DNA of 64,000 bases from Mugil cephalus (Eukaryota > Chordata > Actinopteri > Mugiliformes > Mugilidae), in NCBI RefSeq assembly GCF_022458985.1, contig NC_061777.1, positions 14,163,668 through 14,227,667 on the forward strand. Reading direction: 5' to 3'. How positions within the stretch are numbered: the first letter of the stretch is position 1; each line of letters begins with the position of its first letter. This document shows, one piece after another, positions 1 to 12,183 of the stretch. The notes under the pieces were generated by a model. The model did not search any database, was not told the DNA's origin, and saw only the letters and a program-made list of their open reading frames with translations. Both the position numbers and the translations under genes were made by a program.

Positions 1-113
1 TGTCAAACGACACGTGCGTCGGCTCTGTGTGTTGTGTACTGCTATACTGCGACTCAATTTGTAGACAATTTGATTTTTCTAAGCTCCTGTGGAGTTTCAC
101 AAATAGTTCGTAA

Positions 114-3100
114 ATGGGAGGCATTCAAAAGAAAAAGGTAGGAGTTGACGTTTCGCTAATATAAGACACGTTAATACCGACATCAGACTGGCTGTATAGG
201 TAGCTAACGGAGCTAGCTAAAGTTTGTTTTTCCTCACCAGCTACTGGGAGCAGATTAGGATGTGAAGTTGATAACTTAACTTTTGATAACTTGACGGTTT
301 GTGTAATCTGATGGTCTGTTGTTGTTTTATAGTTTGAGCGGGGTTCTGCCACCAACTACATCACCAGAAACCGAGCTCGCAAGAAGTTGCAGCTGAGCCT
401 CCCAGACTTCAGGTAACTTAACGTCACGGGACTAGTTGTGATATAATTCCAGTCTTGCATCTGGTGCATATTATTAAATCACAACGTGTTTACGATGTGT
501 GTCATACGGTTGTACACACATCTACTATAACTTTAGACCATAACAACGTCTACACACATGGCTGTGGTCTAAAGTTATGTCTGAACCATTCAGATCTTGG
601 TCACGTTGGTGACTATACTCTGGATTATTTGAAGCAAACTAAGAGATATCCCTTTTATTTTGTCGATTCCATTCACGCCCTAATGTAGTAAAACGCAAAC
701 TGCTGCCTCTCCACACAGTTCCCCTAATTAAACCTATTGACTGTTGTTGAGAGGCGCACATGCGACACAGTGCAGTCCATCCTGGACAACATCAGACACC
801 CCCTTCATGACATCCTGGAAGGGCAGTGAAGCAGCAATAGTGGGAGATTTCTCTCACTACGCTGCAGGACTGAGAGATTCAGCAGGTTGTCCCCACAGCC
901 ATCAGACGCCGCTGTTTATGCTTAAATAATGCTTAAATACTCACTTGTAAAATTGTAAATTGGTCAACTGTACATGGTTTTACATGTTATTTAGTCTTAT
1001 ACATATTTCCAGTCTTCCTTCTCCTTTTGCACTGTTGATTTTGTTGGTGTGTTCGTTGATGTCTGTGTATGTTTGTGTACAAGCTACTGGACACTCGAAT
1101 TTCCCCCAGGGGATGAATAAAGTATTTTTCTATTCTATTCTAAACACTTAATTTTTTCCAAGTGGAGTGTAAAGATTGAAACAGTGAGTTTAGTAGCTCA
1201 AAAATAAAGGCACTCACATTAATATACTGTAAGTTCAGTAAACAGTCTTAATTTATTGTTAATATATAATTAGATGTTTTATTTCATCTTTTGTGTTGTA
1301 ATGAATCAGTCAATAGTTATCTTTTGGTATTAAATAAGAACATTAAGTATCAGAAGTCTGTTGTTAGTTTCCAGACTGCACTTCTCAACTCCTGTATCTG
1401 CTCCTAAGCTCAGAAAATATTGAGATTTTTTTTGTTGGTGTCCAGCTGACAAGGCCGCTTAGAAAACAACCATGTTGTAAACAAATTATTTCTGGCCATC
1501 TCTGATTTTCAGGCGACTGTGCATCCTTAAAGGCATCTATCCCCATGAGCCAAAGCACAAGAAGAAGGTGAACAAGGGCTCCACAGCCCCGAGGACCTTC
1601 TACCTGCTCAAAGACATCCGCTTTCTGCTCCACGAGCCAATTGTCGCCAAGTTCAGAGACTACAAGGTATTTTAAATAGTAGCCTAAATCAGTTGTCTCT
1701 TTAGGAAAGTTGTTTTAAATAGTTCATTCCCATTTATTAATAAGCTGGTATCCCCTTTACAAAACACGATTTAGATCAGGCATTTCTATCAATTAAATTG
1801 TGTAAAATTGTTCCCTCTTTAACAATATCTTTCTGATCGTATTTTACTGAAATTATCTTCACTAATGCTGTAACAGATGAATAAAAGCATATTGTGCTTT
1901 ATTTTAACAGATATTTGTACGCAGACTTAAAAAAGCATATGGTAAAACAGAGTGGTCTGCAGTGCAAAGGCTGAAAGAGAACAAGCCGACCTATAAATTG
2001 GACCACATCATCAAAGAAAGGTAAGGGAGTTGTTCTCCACACACCAACAGTAGTCAACGCCAATGACAGTTTTATCTGAAAGGACGTCCTGGGAGATGCT
2101 CTTTATAAAAATGATAGCATGTCACACGTTTTCCACATCTTCCCAAACAGTTTTTATCTTTTTAAGATAAGAGGAAAATAAAATTTTTATCATATTGTAT
2201 TGCTTCATTGGCTTTGCTGTTGTGCCAGGTACCCAACCTTCATTGATGCCCTCCGTGATATCGACGACTCCCTCTGCATGTGCTTCCTCTTCTCCACCTT
2301 TGCCCGAACAGGAAAATGCCACGTGCAGACAATCCAGCTGTGCAGACGCCTCACTATTGAGTGGATGAACTACGTCATTGCATCTCGTTCTCTCCGAAAG
2401 GTACAAGTTGTCAAAACAGCGAGGGTGGTCATGGGGTCGTCATATGCGTAGATTGATCTGTGTTTTATAATGCCCTGAACATTTGTCTGTTCCCGACAGG
2501 TTTTCATCTCCATCAAGGGAATATATTATCAAGCCGAGGTGATGGGGCAGCTCATTACATGGCTGGTGCCTTATCAGTTCTCCCATGATGTAAGTGCAGG
2601 TTGATGAAATGCAGTCCGTAGTGACTATGCTATTAATATCGTCTGTCTTTATTACTATGGGATTGCTCTGAATGTTCACACATCAAGTGAATAAGCAAAG
2701 TTGAAACAACTAAAACTAGTTGTTACTTTGCTATGAATTTTTCATATGTATATTGAGTTTACCATTCAAACTTTGTTGAACGTAAGTTTGTTGCACTTTC
2801 AGCACCCAACAGATGTTGACTACAGAGTAATGGCAACTTTCACAGAGCTGTACACAACTCTCCTGGGGTTTGTCAACTTCAGACTGTACCATTCCCTCAA
2901 CTTGCTCTACCCACCAAAGGTATTGTTAAAAAATAACCACAAAGGCCTTTCCCTGTAGTTACAGTAGTCATTGATTTATGACTTGATTACACACTTATGC
3001 TATATTTATTTCATTTCTTTGTAGCTGGAGATTAAAGCGGCGTCAGAACTAGAGGGAGAGAATGAGGATGACTACGCTATGAATTCAGAAAGCTACTTAG

Positions 3101-6100
3101 AGGTGAGTCTTTTCTATTTTTAGCAGTTTCTATGGCCGGACATTGCTTCTTAGTATATAACCTTTATGATTGGATTATCACACGGCTTTTTTATCACACA
3201 GCAACACTGAGGTTAACAAGGAGGTTAGACAAGGATATTGTTTATGATACTCATATCACACTCTGTGCTTTGTAACAAGAAATCAGGATAAACACACGCT
3301 TTGGAATTTTATATCCACTCGCCTCAGTTGTTCTGGGTAGAAAGCAGGAACCTCAAATACACATCTCTCCAGTGAGATATTAACAGCATTGCACAACATT
3401 GCACACGAGACATGGAAAATATAATTACAAGAGAGCTAGAATGAGAAGTTCCAGCTCTCATTTCCCGGCATCTGTCCAGCTGTGTCACAACTGTCATGAC
3501 TTTTGGTTTTGGGGATGTTGAGCTAATGGGTGATACCCTTTCCCTTGTCTGTAAAGATACAATACAAAGGGGGGATGGGTATAGGTGCAACTGTGACATT
3601 TATAGACCTCACCCTTTTCTGGTTATTCAGTTTAATGATGTGTCTGCAAACACTGACGAGTTTGTTCCTGTGATTTGTGGCCGTGCAGAAACTGTCGGCT
3701 CTGAGTGCCAGCCTGGCCCGGGTGGTTTCTTCTGCAGAAGAGGAGGAGGCTCAGCTCGACCAGTTTCCGGTTGAAGGGGTAAGAAAAGCAGCTCACAAAT
3801 GATATTATTTCATTCATCTTACGTGTTTTAATGCAGAGAATTAAACATTGTCATTGTGACAATTATTATCCAAACATACAGAAGAACAACAGTTGAACTA
3901 ATTGGTCTCTGGAGGCAAACACATTTTGTGTCACACATTTTGGAGTCGAAGCTTTTGAAGATGTGAGACTGGGGATTTACAGCTTTATGTTTGGTTGCTA
4001 TGGACAAGAGGTTTCTCACCCTGGGAAGCTTGTTTTGCCCAACTGGTTTGAAGTTATGAACTATTGACACAAGTTCTCAACAGGGACCTTTCCAGGAATC
4101 TAGAAAGGTTAGGTTAGGTTTCATTGGAACTATGAAACCCAGCCTCTAGTTCAACTGAGGAAAGATTAAAGGGTGTAGATTAAGGAGCGTTCAGTGTTGT
4201 CGTCTTTGAGTCTTCACTTTAAGACTTACCTTAGAGCCCTTCATATCTACACAAGTAGCAGGTCCCTTTCCATTAACTTCCATTAACTTCCATTAACTAC
4301 TAACGTTTGTATAATAGTTCACAACGGACAAACTTAACACTGGCTCTAGTTTGTTGTCTTGTTTTTATTTCCCATTGACTGATTTGTCTGTGAAGGTTCT
4401 CGTCATCCAGGTTATAGTGTATCCAAAAACGTTAAACAAAAGGCAACTTGTAAAGGCAACTTGGTTGCAATCTGCTGCCTCGCCACTAGATGTTGCTTAA
4501 CAGCTTATTAATATTTTAGCAGTTAAATGCATTAAAAGAACTCTTTAGTAATAAATTAAGTTCCAGTGGGTTTTTAAATGTTTGCAGGTCTTGGCTGAAG
4601 TGACCATAATTTTTATTTAATACTTGTGTCCTTGTATTTGAGGTAATTTTAATGTGCTCTTACACACTAGTGTAAAAGTGGATGTTAATCTGGTTATAAT
4701 TTGCATAGATCGAAATATAGTAAACACATGACCGTGACCATTGTTTTTCTTTCCTGAAGAGTTATCTTTAGAGTTAAACTACAGACTGTGACTTTGTATT
4801 TCTACGAAGGCCAATGAGATGCATGCAATTAGATATATTAATTGTGGAGGTGACCTTAGTACCCAAACACCACAAACCTGGTGTTGGACCAGGTTTGTTA
4901 TTTTGAGATGTTTTTCTTCTGGGAGTCTTGTTTTTTTTTCCTCCATATTAAATCCTGTGTAGTGTGCTCTAATCCACCAACAGCTGAACAATAATTGACA
5001 GAATTCACCCTTCAGTGATTGTTGCCACCATTATAGTGTCTTTGAAAGAGAGCTGTCCATGAAAACTTTAAATTCATTACATTTTAAATGCCACGATTCT
5101 AACTAATAAAAACAAATCATAAATATTCATTTTCAGGAGGACATAGAGAAGTTGGAGGCCAGAGAAAAGGAGCTGAAACTGCAAGAAGCCCAGAAAAAGA
5201 TTTTTGAGGGGCTCAAGTTCTTCATCAACAGAGAGGCGCCCAGAGAGTCGCTGGCCTTTGTCATCAGGTTCGTAAGAGAAGCCGCATGTCTGTGTTAGTG
5301 TTTCTCAGTTTCCCAGGTCACGGTAAATCTTAAAAACAAACCTGGACAAGCTGCAGTGAAAGCCACAAGGCATTTAGAAACAACTTCCACATCAAACTTG
5401 TGTGTATTTCCGCTGCCTTCCAGGTGTTTTGGTGGTGAAGTGTCCTGGGACAAGTCTGTTTGCATTGGTAGCACATACGATGTGACGGACGAGACAATCA
5501 CACATCATATCGTCGACAGACCTAACATCGACAAACAGCACATCAACAGGTGAAGAAATGTTGCCCTTTTTAACATTTACGTGCAATTTAATCATGAAGA
5601 ATTCACTTTTCTTATACATCTAACTTGATGTAAAGTGTATTTGACAACAGGATGTCTGCTGGTTGTGCTCTTTGGACATTACCATATCCCATACAATGCC
5701 TCCTTTCAGAGGACTCTTTCTTCGCCTGAAAGCAGCACTGTTCTTTATCATGTTTGAATCTATTTGCTCTGTTCTCTATCATAAGGGGGAAAATATGTCA
5801 CAAAACAGAGAAAGATCACACTGTCATGGTTTCATTTAACAAACAGAAAAAAATGTACAGTCGTATAATAAGTGTCTTAAGCCCATTTTCATATTCTGGC
5901 TGTTTCAGGTATTACATCCAGCCTCAGTGGGTGTATGATTGTGTCAATGCCAAAATGCTCTTGCCCGTGGAGGACTATTTCCTTGGGGTGACTCTGCCCC
6001 CTCACCTGTCTCCATTTGTGGAGGAGAAGGAAGGTGACTACGTGCCCCCTGAGAAACTGAAGATCATGGCCTTACAGCGTGGAGAAAAATCTGGTACAGA

Positions 6101-6974
6101 GCATTTCACTGATACTTCTTTGTTCACACTGCGCCTTTTTTTTTAGTTTTAACAATGTTAAATTAGTCCCTAGAAATCTTTATCCCAAACACAAGTCACA
6201 CATAAGGATTTAGCATTTTATATATTTTTCTTCTGCCATAGCTAATGAAGAAGAGGAAGAGGAAGACGAGGAGGAGGAAGAAGAAGAAGACGACGAGGAG
6301 GAAGGCGAGGAGGAGGAGGAGGACGAAGAAGAGGAAGACGATGTGGAGGAAGAGAAGAGTCTTAAAAAGATGGAAGAGCAAAGATCCCAGGGAAAGGTAA
6401 GAGTTATTTGTCATTTGTGTCATCTCGCAGTTTTGTGAACGCGTGTAATCGTTAACGACTCGTCTCTCGTCCCGTCAGTCACTGCAGGTCAAAGTCACAC
6501 CTGGAAAAGTGAAGGTGGAAAATCCAGAACGTCTGGAACAGGAGGAGAAAGCCGAGGAGAAACGTCTGGCCATCATGATGATGAAGAAGAAGGAAAAGTA
6601 CCTCTACGACAAAATCATGTTCGGAAAGAAAAGAAAAGTCAGAGAGGTGCGTTTGATTTTGCTGTTGCTCGAGGAGGAATTCTCATGTAGATAAGAGTGT
6701 GAAAAGGTGACACATTTTTTAACACTGAACCATCTATAATCAATACTTGGTGCCTTATCAGGGACCAAGAATGTTTGGTAGTATTGTGCAGCTGCTGTGT
6801 GCAGAGCGTGCAAATCCCCCAAGTTCATTAACCTCAAAAATGCCTGTGCGACTGGTGTTGAGTATCTATTCATTGACTGCACTTGTTCTCTTCTTACAGG
6901 CTAACAAGCTCGCTGCTAAGAGGAAAGCTCATGACGATGCTGAGAAAGAAAAGAAGAAAAAGACCAGAAAGTAA
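114..6974 (+). CDS. pes1: Pescadillo (PES1), 60S ribosome biogenesis factor
   Basis: Fifteen exons join in frame into 584 aa (human PES1 is 588): 114-137, 333-412, 1513-1666, 1911-2020, 2229-2400, 2500-2589, 2803-2919, 3025-3102, 3689-3778, 5137-5267, 5424-5549, 5909-6093, 6242-6396, 6479-6646 and 6900-6974. All introns are GT-AG. The start (MGGIQKKK) matches the family N-terminus. The Pescadillo_N domain covers about residues 1-300. A BRCT domain follows at about 331-422, with FGGEVSWD and [10 protein letters not shown] as hallmarks. An almost pure Glu/Asp run lies at about 455-480, and a Lys-rich tail ends in KKKKTRK, a likely nuclear localisation signal. In the family, PES1 forms the PeBoW complex with BOP1 and WDR12 in the nucleolus and is needed for 28S/5.8S rRNA maturation and cell proliferation. 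Exon phases close exactly to the TAA, so the model looks intact. Only 113 bases of upstream sequence are visible. Confidence 0.96.
527..578. repeat. Short perfect inverted repeat in pes1 intron 2
   Basis: Fourteen-base arms at 527-540 and 565-578 (left arm ATAACTTTAGACCA) are perfect reverse complements around a 24-base loop. Similar CACACAT motifs lie next to the left arm and in the loop. It may be the core of a small MITE, but no target duplication was found. Confidence 0.6.
735..1143 (+). mobile_element. 5'-truncated LINE 3' end, L2-like
   Basis: This insert in pes1 intron 2 carries the end of a LINE reverse-transcriptase ORF. One frame reads [17 protein letters not shown] and, after interruptions, a motif resembling the usual RSFxPxAIRLYN tail. 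A 3' UTR follows, ending in the LINE stem GAATTTCCCCCAGGGGATGA, then AATAAAGTATTT and short TTCTA repeats (about 1125-1143). The stem plus a short tandem-repeat tail is typical of the L2 branch in fish. The reading frame is broken and most of the element is missing, so it is a dead copy on the same strand as pes1. Confidence 0.75.
4267..4300 (+). repeat. Short tandem repeat in pes1 intron 9
   Basis: About three copies of an 11-base unit (CCATTAACTTC) stand in tandem. The rest of this 1.36 kb intron shows no recognisable feature. Confidence 0.6.
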
Positions 6975-7358
6975 CTCATTCTTCAGACAGACTTTATGTG
7001 TTATGAGGTTGACATTGGATGAAATCTGTCAGTGTGTTAAAGAGCTCTTTGTGTGAGTTCCTTGCACCATAGTTTGGGTGCATTTACTGCTACATTATTT
7101 TGAACTGAAATGCAGGATGTGTAATTATTGATGTAAAAGTAAGTGTGATGTCATAATTATATCTGTATGTACCATGCTCTGCTATTCTACATTAGATACA
7201 TTATTCTACATCAAGTCATCTTCCACTTTATTTTAAAATCTGTACTTAAAACTGTGTTTTCAAGTAAAACTGTTGCATATTAAGCCTGGTTCTCGTCATC
7301 TTGTGTTATTTTCAGCCTGTAGGTGCTGCTCTAAATCCACTGCGTGCTTGTATTTCAA

Positions 7359-7364
7359 ATTAAA
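7359..7364 (+). terminator. Possible poly(A) signal of pes1
   Basis: An ATTAAA hexamer about 385 bases after the stop is the nearest plausible poly(A) signal. No canonical AATAAA was noticed closer, so the 3' end is uncertain. Confidence 0.35.
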
Positions 7365-7399
7365 GTTGCCTATAGAGTGCAGTGGATGTCATGGACAAG

Positions 7400-8750
7400 C
7401 AGGCTCTTTGCAGTATTGCAGCTGACTCGTGCAGACAGAAGGAATCTAGCGTAAACAGCTCAAGGCTGCCGCTGTGTTAGCCTAGAAACAGGATGCAGCC
7501 TTATGGGTCAACATGGGGCGAACAGAGACTCACTCATTCTGCTGCCATGAATTTCAGCATGTGCTTGCCACCACCAAGGCAGTCGATATCTGTTTGTCTG
7601 TCTTGGACAGCGGTGTGCTGGGCCACTCCTCCTCATCCATAAAGATAATTAGAAACATAAAGGTACCAGGATGTACCAAGAGGGCAGATAAGTGAGTTAT
7701 TTCCATGGCGTAATGCTATATATGCTACATTTGGCCGGCAGCGTAATAGCTACAGGCTAGGGTAGCGTTACATGACCAAGAACAAAGAGTTTTCTCAAGA
7801 CATTTGCATTGACATTTACATGGCGCCTTGTATGCATAATGTTTTTAAAGTTTTGGTTTATCTTTGTGTTCTCGTCAAACAATGTGACTCACGTTATCAA
7901 TGGTTATTTATAGGAGCCATTCTTGATAGAACAGGTCAACTAAGGATAATGAAAACTTGCAATGTCAATACAGCACGTGACAAAATATTACTTCAGTTGA
8001 CTACAACTGGCATCAACACTGACTGGACATTGATCTCTTTTTCTTGTAATCGCTGGGCATCGAAGATGCCTTCTGAGGCCAGGCCTCACCCCTTCCTCTG
8101 CCCCCAGATCTGCATTCCACGCGTGCCCACCCAGTTCAGGTCTCAGCCTGGCACTCTGAATGTCTGTAGGCAAGGCCACTCCCCGCTGAACAAAGGCAAC
8201 AGTGTCGTGCCCGAGCCTGACAAGTGTGGGATGAGCAGAACAGATCCAGTGCGCCTTCCAGGAATCAGGCGTTGTGCGGATCGGTGCTGAGCGAAGACGT
8301 CGCTCACGTGTGTTGGATGAGGCACTGAGGCCACATATGGTGACATCCTGGCGCACAGATCCAAATATACTCTTCACCCGTGGCGGAAAGTTTATTTCAT
8401 TGTCTACACAAATGTCTGTGTTACTCGAGAATGGCAGCTTCACAAGTGTAAGATGCTGCCTACTTTAGCCTGCAACTTTTTTTTTTGTCCTCCCACATGT
8501 AAAATATTGATGGCTTGTAAGGCAGCTTCACAGTCCTCACAGCACATGCATACACACATCTTGTCCAACGGGCATTTCAAACAGCACATACACAGAGCAG
8601 TCTTGATCGACTGGTACAATTAAAGCCTTTGTGCCTTTGGGTTTCTGCATTTGTTCTTTTTATGGTGTTTCTCTCCTATCAGCTTGCAGCTCAGACTCCA
8701 GTGTCCCCACTCAAAAGCCCTCTGTATGTAGACACAGAGTGGGGACTATA
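7400..8750. other. Intergenic spacer between pes1 and gal3st1
   Basis: No gene could be recognised. A GC-richer stretch at about 8045-8440 is open on both strands for 150-170 codons, but neither translation resembles a family I know and no splice or start context supports either. From about 8755 a long CT-rich tract leads into the gal3st1 promoter. Confidence 0.5.
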
Positions 8751-8754
8751 CAGC

Positions 8755-8870
8755 TTCTCTCCTCCCTCTCCCTCTCTCCCGCCCTCTCTCCCTCCCTCCC
8801 CTCCTCCTTTACACTCACTGACAAGTGCATGTCCCCTGACATAAAGCCTGACGTCACAGGTGGCTAGATG
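8755..8870 (+). promoter_or_regulatory. gal3st1: Probable gal3st1 promoter with CRE site
   Basis: A pyrimidine tract (8755-8812) is followed by a full palindromic cAMP response element, TGACGTCA, at 8849-8856, with an ATAAAG stretch just before it. Downstream comes a GC-richer stretch without introns that ends in a GTAAGA donor near 9190, as expected for a leader exon. The link to gal3st1 is inferred from position and strand. Confidence 0.5.
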
Positions 8871-9190
8871 AGCCTCCCTGCAGCGCTCGATTCGGCGATA
8901 TCAGTTTTGGGACTGGAAGTTGAGGGGGAAGCAGCACGGAGCCCGGAAGGCATCAGGTGTACGGGCAGACAGGCAGGAGAGAAAGAGGAGAGGAGAACCA
9001 GATGAATGAGCTCAGTGGCACCGGACATGTGTTAAGAGGAGTACTATGCTTTGCTATGTGCGAACCGAGATCAGAAATGAGAAAGTCAGTGGGAGGGAGA
9101 TGAAGTTGTGGTAGTTATCTGGCAGTGGATGGATAAAATGCTGCTGGGAAAACAACACTTCCACTAGTTTCTGTTTGGATTTATGCTGTG
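8870..9190 (+). other. gal3st1: Probable non-coding first exon of gal3st1
   Basis: This stretch ends at a good donor (TGTGG then GTAAGA, about 9190). The gal3st1 coding exon begins about 3.6 kb downstream behind two possible acceptors (AG at 12779-12780 and 12795-12796), so an upstream leader exon is needed. The exact transcription start is not determined. Confidence 0.4.
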
Positions 9191-9732
9191 GGTAAGAACT
9201 ATTTCTCTAATCTTTCGAAAATGTATTTTCTCAGAAATTATGCTTTGTAGTGTTAACTTTTATTGTTACAGCCTCAGGAAACAGGATTATTACACGTGTG
9301 TCGTTATACTTACCATCACCATGCTGGCAAGGAAATGTGTTGAACATAATTTGCAAATGAAATCTTTCTTTGTTTGCTCTTAATATTTATTCTCAAAACA
9401 ATGTTAGTCTGAGCTGTTTATTGTACCGGAAGATTCTTTTGTGTGGGGCCATGCAAAGCTCAGGGTAAACATTTTCAGGACAAATGTTAGCTGTAGCATT
9501 GCCATTATTCAGCTCTAATGTTAAGTAAACGGGTTAACAGTCAAGATAATGGAGGAAATTATGTTTTTATAGACATGAACAAAAAAAATAGAAGTTCATA
9601 TCTCTCCCACTCTCCTAGGGAAAAACAAATATAAACAATAGTGTCAGCTAGCATTAAAACATAAGCTTTTTATTTGTCTGGATTTGTCTGGAGTCTGGGA
9701 TCTCAGGATTTTATTCCTATAGACTTCTCCAG

Positions 9733-12183
9733 GAGCCACTTGCTGACTCAGATGCAGTACATATGTAATGGAGTAACCTTTGCCACCTGGAGTTTAGAGC
9801 TTTATGTGACCTGATGCAACCCAAACACAGATCAAGGCATGATATAAGATATAAGACAAAGACAGTATTTGTTAACAGCTTTTGTGTATTTCTATTTAAA
9901 AGAAAAAAAAATGTTAACAGCTTTTGTTGTCTTTTACTCATTTAGACTGGAGAACTGGTAGTTAGAGGGTTGAACCACTTCCCCTAATTAAATGGACCAA
10001 AACAACAATTTGAGAGTCCACTACTACTTACATCGTACATCGTACGTCGTCAGCAAAACGAGGGCCAAAAGTAAAAGTACTCTGCAATAAAAATGGCACC
10101 TTTGTACTGTTCATTCATTTGATTTAAGTGACAAAAGTGTAGCTAGTTATTAAAGACGTAACATACACTTCAGTAGTTTGATTGTGGTCATGATCGTGGG
10201 CAAAGAAAAGCAAGAAAAAACATCAGAAATTAATAATAATAACTTTTTTTTTTTTATTACAGACTTGTTTTTGTTTTGTTTCTTGCATGTGTGAAATAAT
10301 AGATTTCACCTTCTTTGACCGTCAACAAAGATGATTATGTTACTGCATTAACCTGTGATTAACAAGTTGCGTTTTATTGGTCAGTCCACTGATAGTATAA
10401 TAGCGGTGGCAGTCGGAGACGCCGTTGCTGCAGATTGGCAGGTTGTTTACCACCACCAGGGAGTGCCTGTTGTGACAGCACTAAATTGCCTGTAACATGC
10501 CACTGCTTCCGAGGTGCAGATGAACACTGTGCCAACAGTGTTTGGAAGCCAAGTTTCTGACTCACTTTCCACACTGATGCTGTCTCTGGAAAGGTAAATC
10601 AAAGCAAACAACCCATTATTCTCTGGTGAGGCGTTTTTATTTTTTTGACTGATCATAAATCCCCATATCAGTGTTGACATAACAATAAATCACATCTGAC
10701 TTTCAAAATATGTTTTGATGAATGCAACTAAATGTCTTTAAAATCAGTAGACAGCATCTTTGTAAACTAAGTGGGTTTTCAACTTCTTTATTGTTAGATG
10801 AGGGAATATTGCTCAGTATTATTGCGTTTTCAACTACTGAGAAAGACATAGAAATTTGAAATGAAGAATTTATATAAGACCAAGCAGACATTGTGCATGT
10901 TTCCAGTCTAAAGTACGCTGTCATTTTCTGCAATTTATGATTCATTTTTAGATTTATAGTTTTGGATTTGAATCCGGCCTGGTGTCGAAGTCTTAAACTT
11001 CCATGTCTGCATGAATGACTCTGCCTTAGTTTTGTATGAAAAGCAGACCACAATTAACATTTTAGATTCAGGCTTATCATCGAAGCGTTGCAGAAAACTG
11101 CAAACACAGCTAAAAGAGCCATTTCTCCTCTTTGTCAGGGCTCTATGAAAGGGCCATTGTGGAGCTTCCTCTCTGCCATCAGAAGAACCTCTGATGGGAT
11201 ATTTCTCCTGACAAAGGTAGATCAGCGAGTGTAAAAAGCACAATTTGTTAATCAAAGGTTAATGCAGTAACATAATCATCTTTTTGACAGTCAAAGAGGG
11301 TGAAATCTATTATTGCACACATGCAAGAAACAAAACAAAAACAAGTCTGTAATAAAAAAAATAGTTATTATTAATTTTAGATTTTTTTTCTTACTTTTCT
11401 TTGTCGATGATTCACCTCATGACCCCACTTTTCTTTAAAAACTAGCTACACTTTTGTCACTTAAATCAAATAAATGAACAGTACAAAGGTGCCATTTTTA
11501 TTGCAGAGTACTGTTGTATATTGATGTGCTGAAGAAAGTGTTCACCGCTGACAGGTCTTATCTTGTATTTAAAAAGATTTATTACAAGAAAGAACAATAT
11601 CAAAAACTCTTGCCAAATCTAAGAGAGCTTCTGGCCAATCGTTGAATCCTCTCTCTCGTTCAGCTCTCACAGTCACCTTATATATGATGGCTATTCACAA
11701 ACAAAACTTATCACCTTACGTCTAGTTAGTTTTTACGAGCTGGCATCTGGTAAATAACCTGTTGACCTTTAAACTTCATACACACTTCACAAACACAGGA
11801 AAGGGACAGAAGAGAAAAACAATAAGATAATATACTACAGTACTTTTACTTTTGACGCTCGTTTTGCTGACGACGTATGTTTTCTAAAGTAGTAGTGGAC
11901 TTTCAAATTGCTGTTTTGGTCCATTTAATTAGGGGAAGTGGTTCAACCCTGTAATTACAAGTCCTCCAGCCTAAATGACTAAAAGGCAACACAGGCTGTT
12001 AACATTTTTTTTCTTTTAAATAGAAATACACAAAAAGCTGTTAACAAATACTCTCTTTATCTTATATCTTATATCATCCCCTGATCTGCGTTGGGGTTGC
12101 ATCGGGTCACATAAAGCTCTAAACTCCAGGTGGAGAAGGTTACTCCATTACTTACGTACTGTAGCCGAGTCAGCAAGTGGCTC
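9733..12183. repeat. Large fold-back element in gal3st1 intron 1
   Basis: Two long arms are reverse complements of each other: left about 9733-10378 and right about 11233-12183. The outer ends match as GAGCCACTTGCTGACTC against its complement, and the inner ends as a shared TTACTGCATTAACC stretch. The arms are about 620-645 bp and similar by eye to roughly 85-90%. The right arm is longer only because it carries a solo LTR (11512-11839). A unique core of about 855 bp separates the arms and has no recognisable gene. No clear target duplication flanks the outer ends. It could be a non-autonomous fold-back DNA transposon or an inverted duplication of one repeat; the family is not known to me. Confidence 0.8.
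11512..11839 (-). mobile_element. Solo LTR of an LTR retroelement
   Basis: A 328 bp unit begins TG and ends CA with short imperfect inverted ends (TGTTGTATATT and AATATACTACA). It is flanked by a 4-base target duplication, GTAC, at 11508-11511 and 11840-11843. Read on the minus strand it has a TATA-like box (complement of 11676-11687) and an AATAAA signal (complement of 11578-11583) in the order expected for an LTR. It interrupts the right arm of the fold-back element and is absent from the left arm, so it arrived after the arms formed. No internal retroelement region is present. It is a fossil left by recombination between two LTRs; family unresolved (Gypsy-like or BEL-like). Confidence 0.75.

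Noticed and set aside
4868-4900. Hairpin AAACCTGGT / ACCAGGTTT considered as a small RNA
   Set aside because: Nine-base arms only; far too short for a microRNA precursor.
10703-11255. Minus-strand frames of 106-116 codons in the fold-back core
   Set aside because: They overlap each other in different frames, have no domain resemblance and run into the repeat arm.
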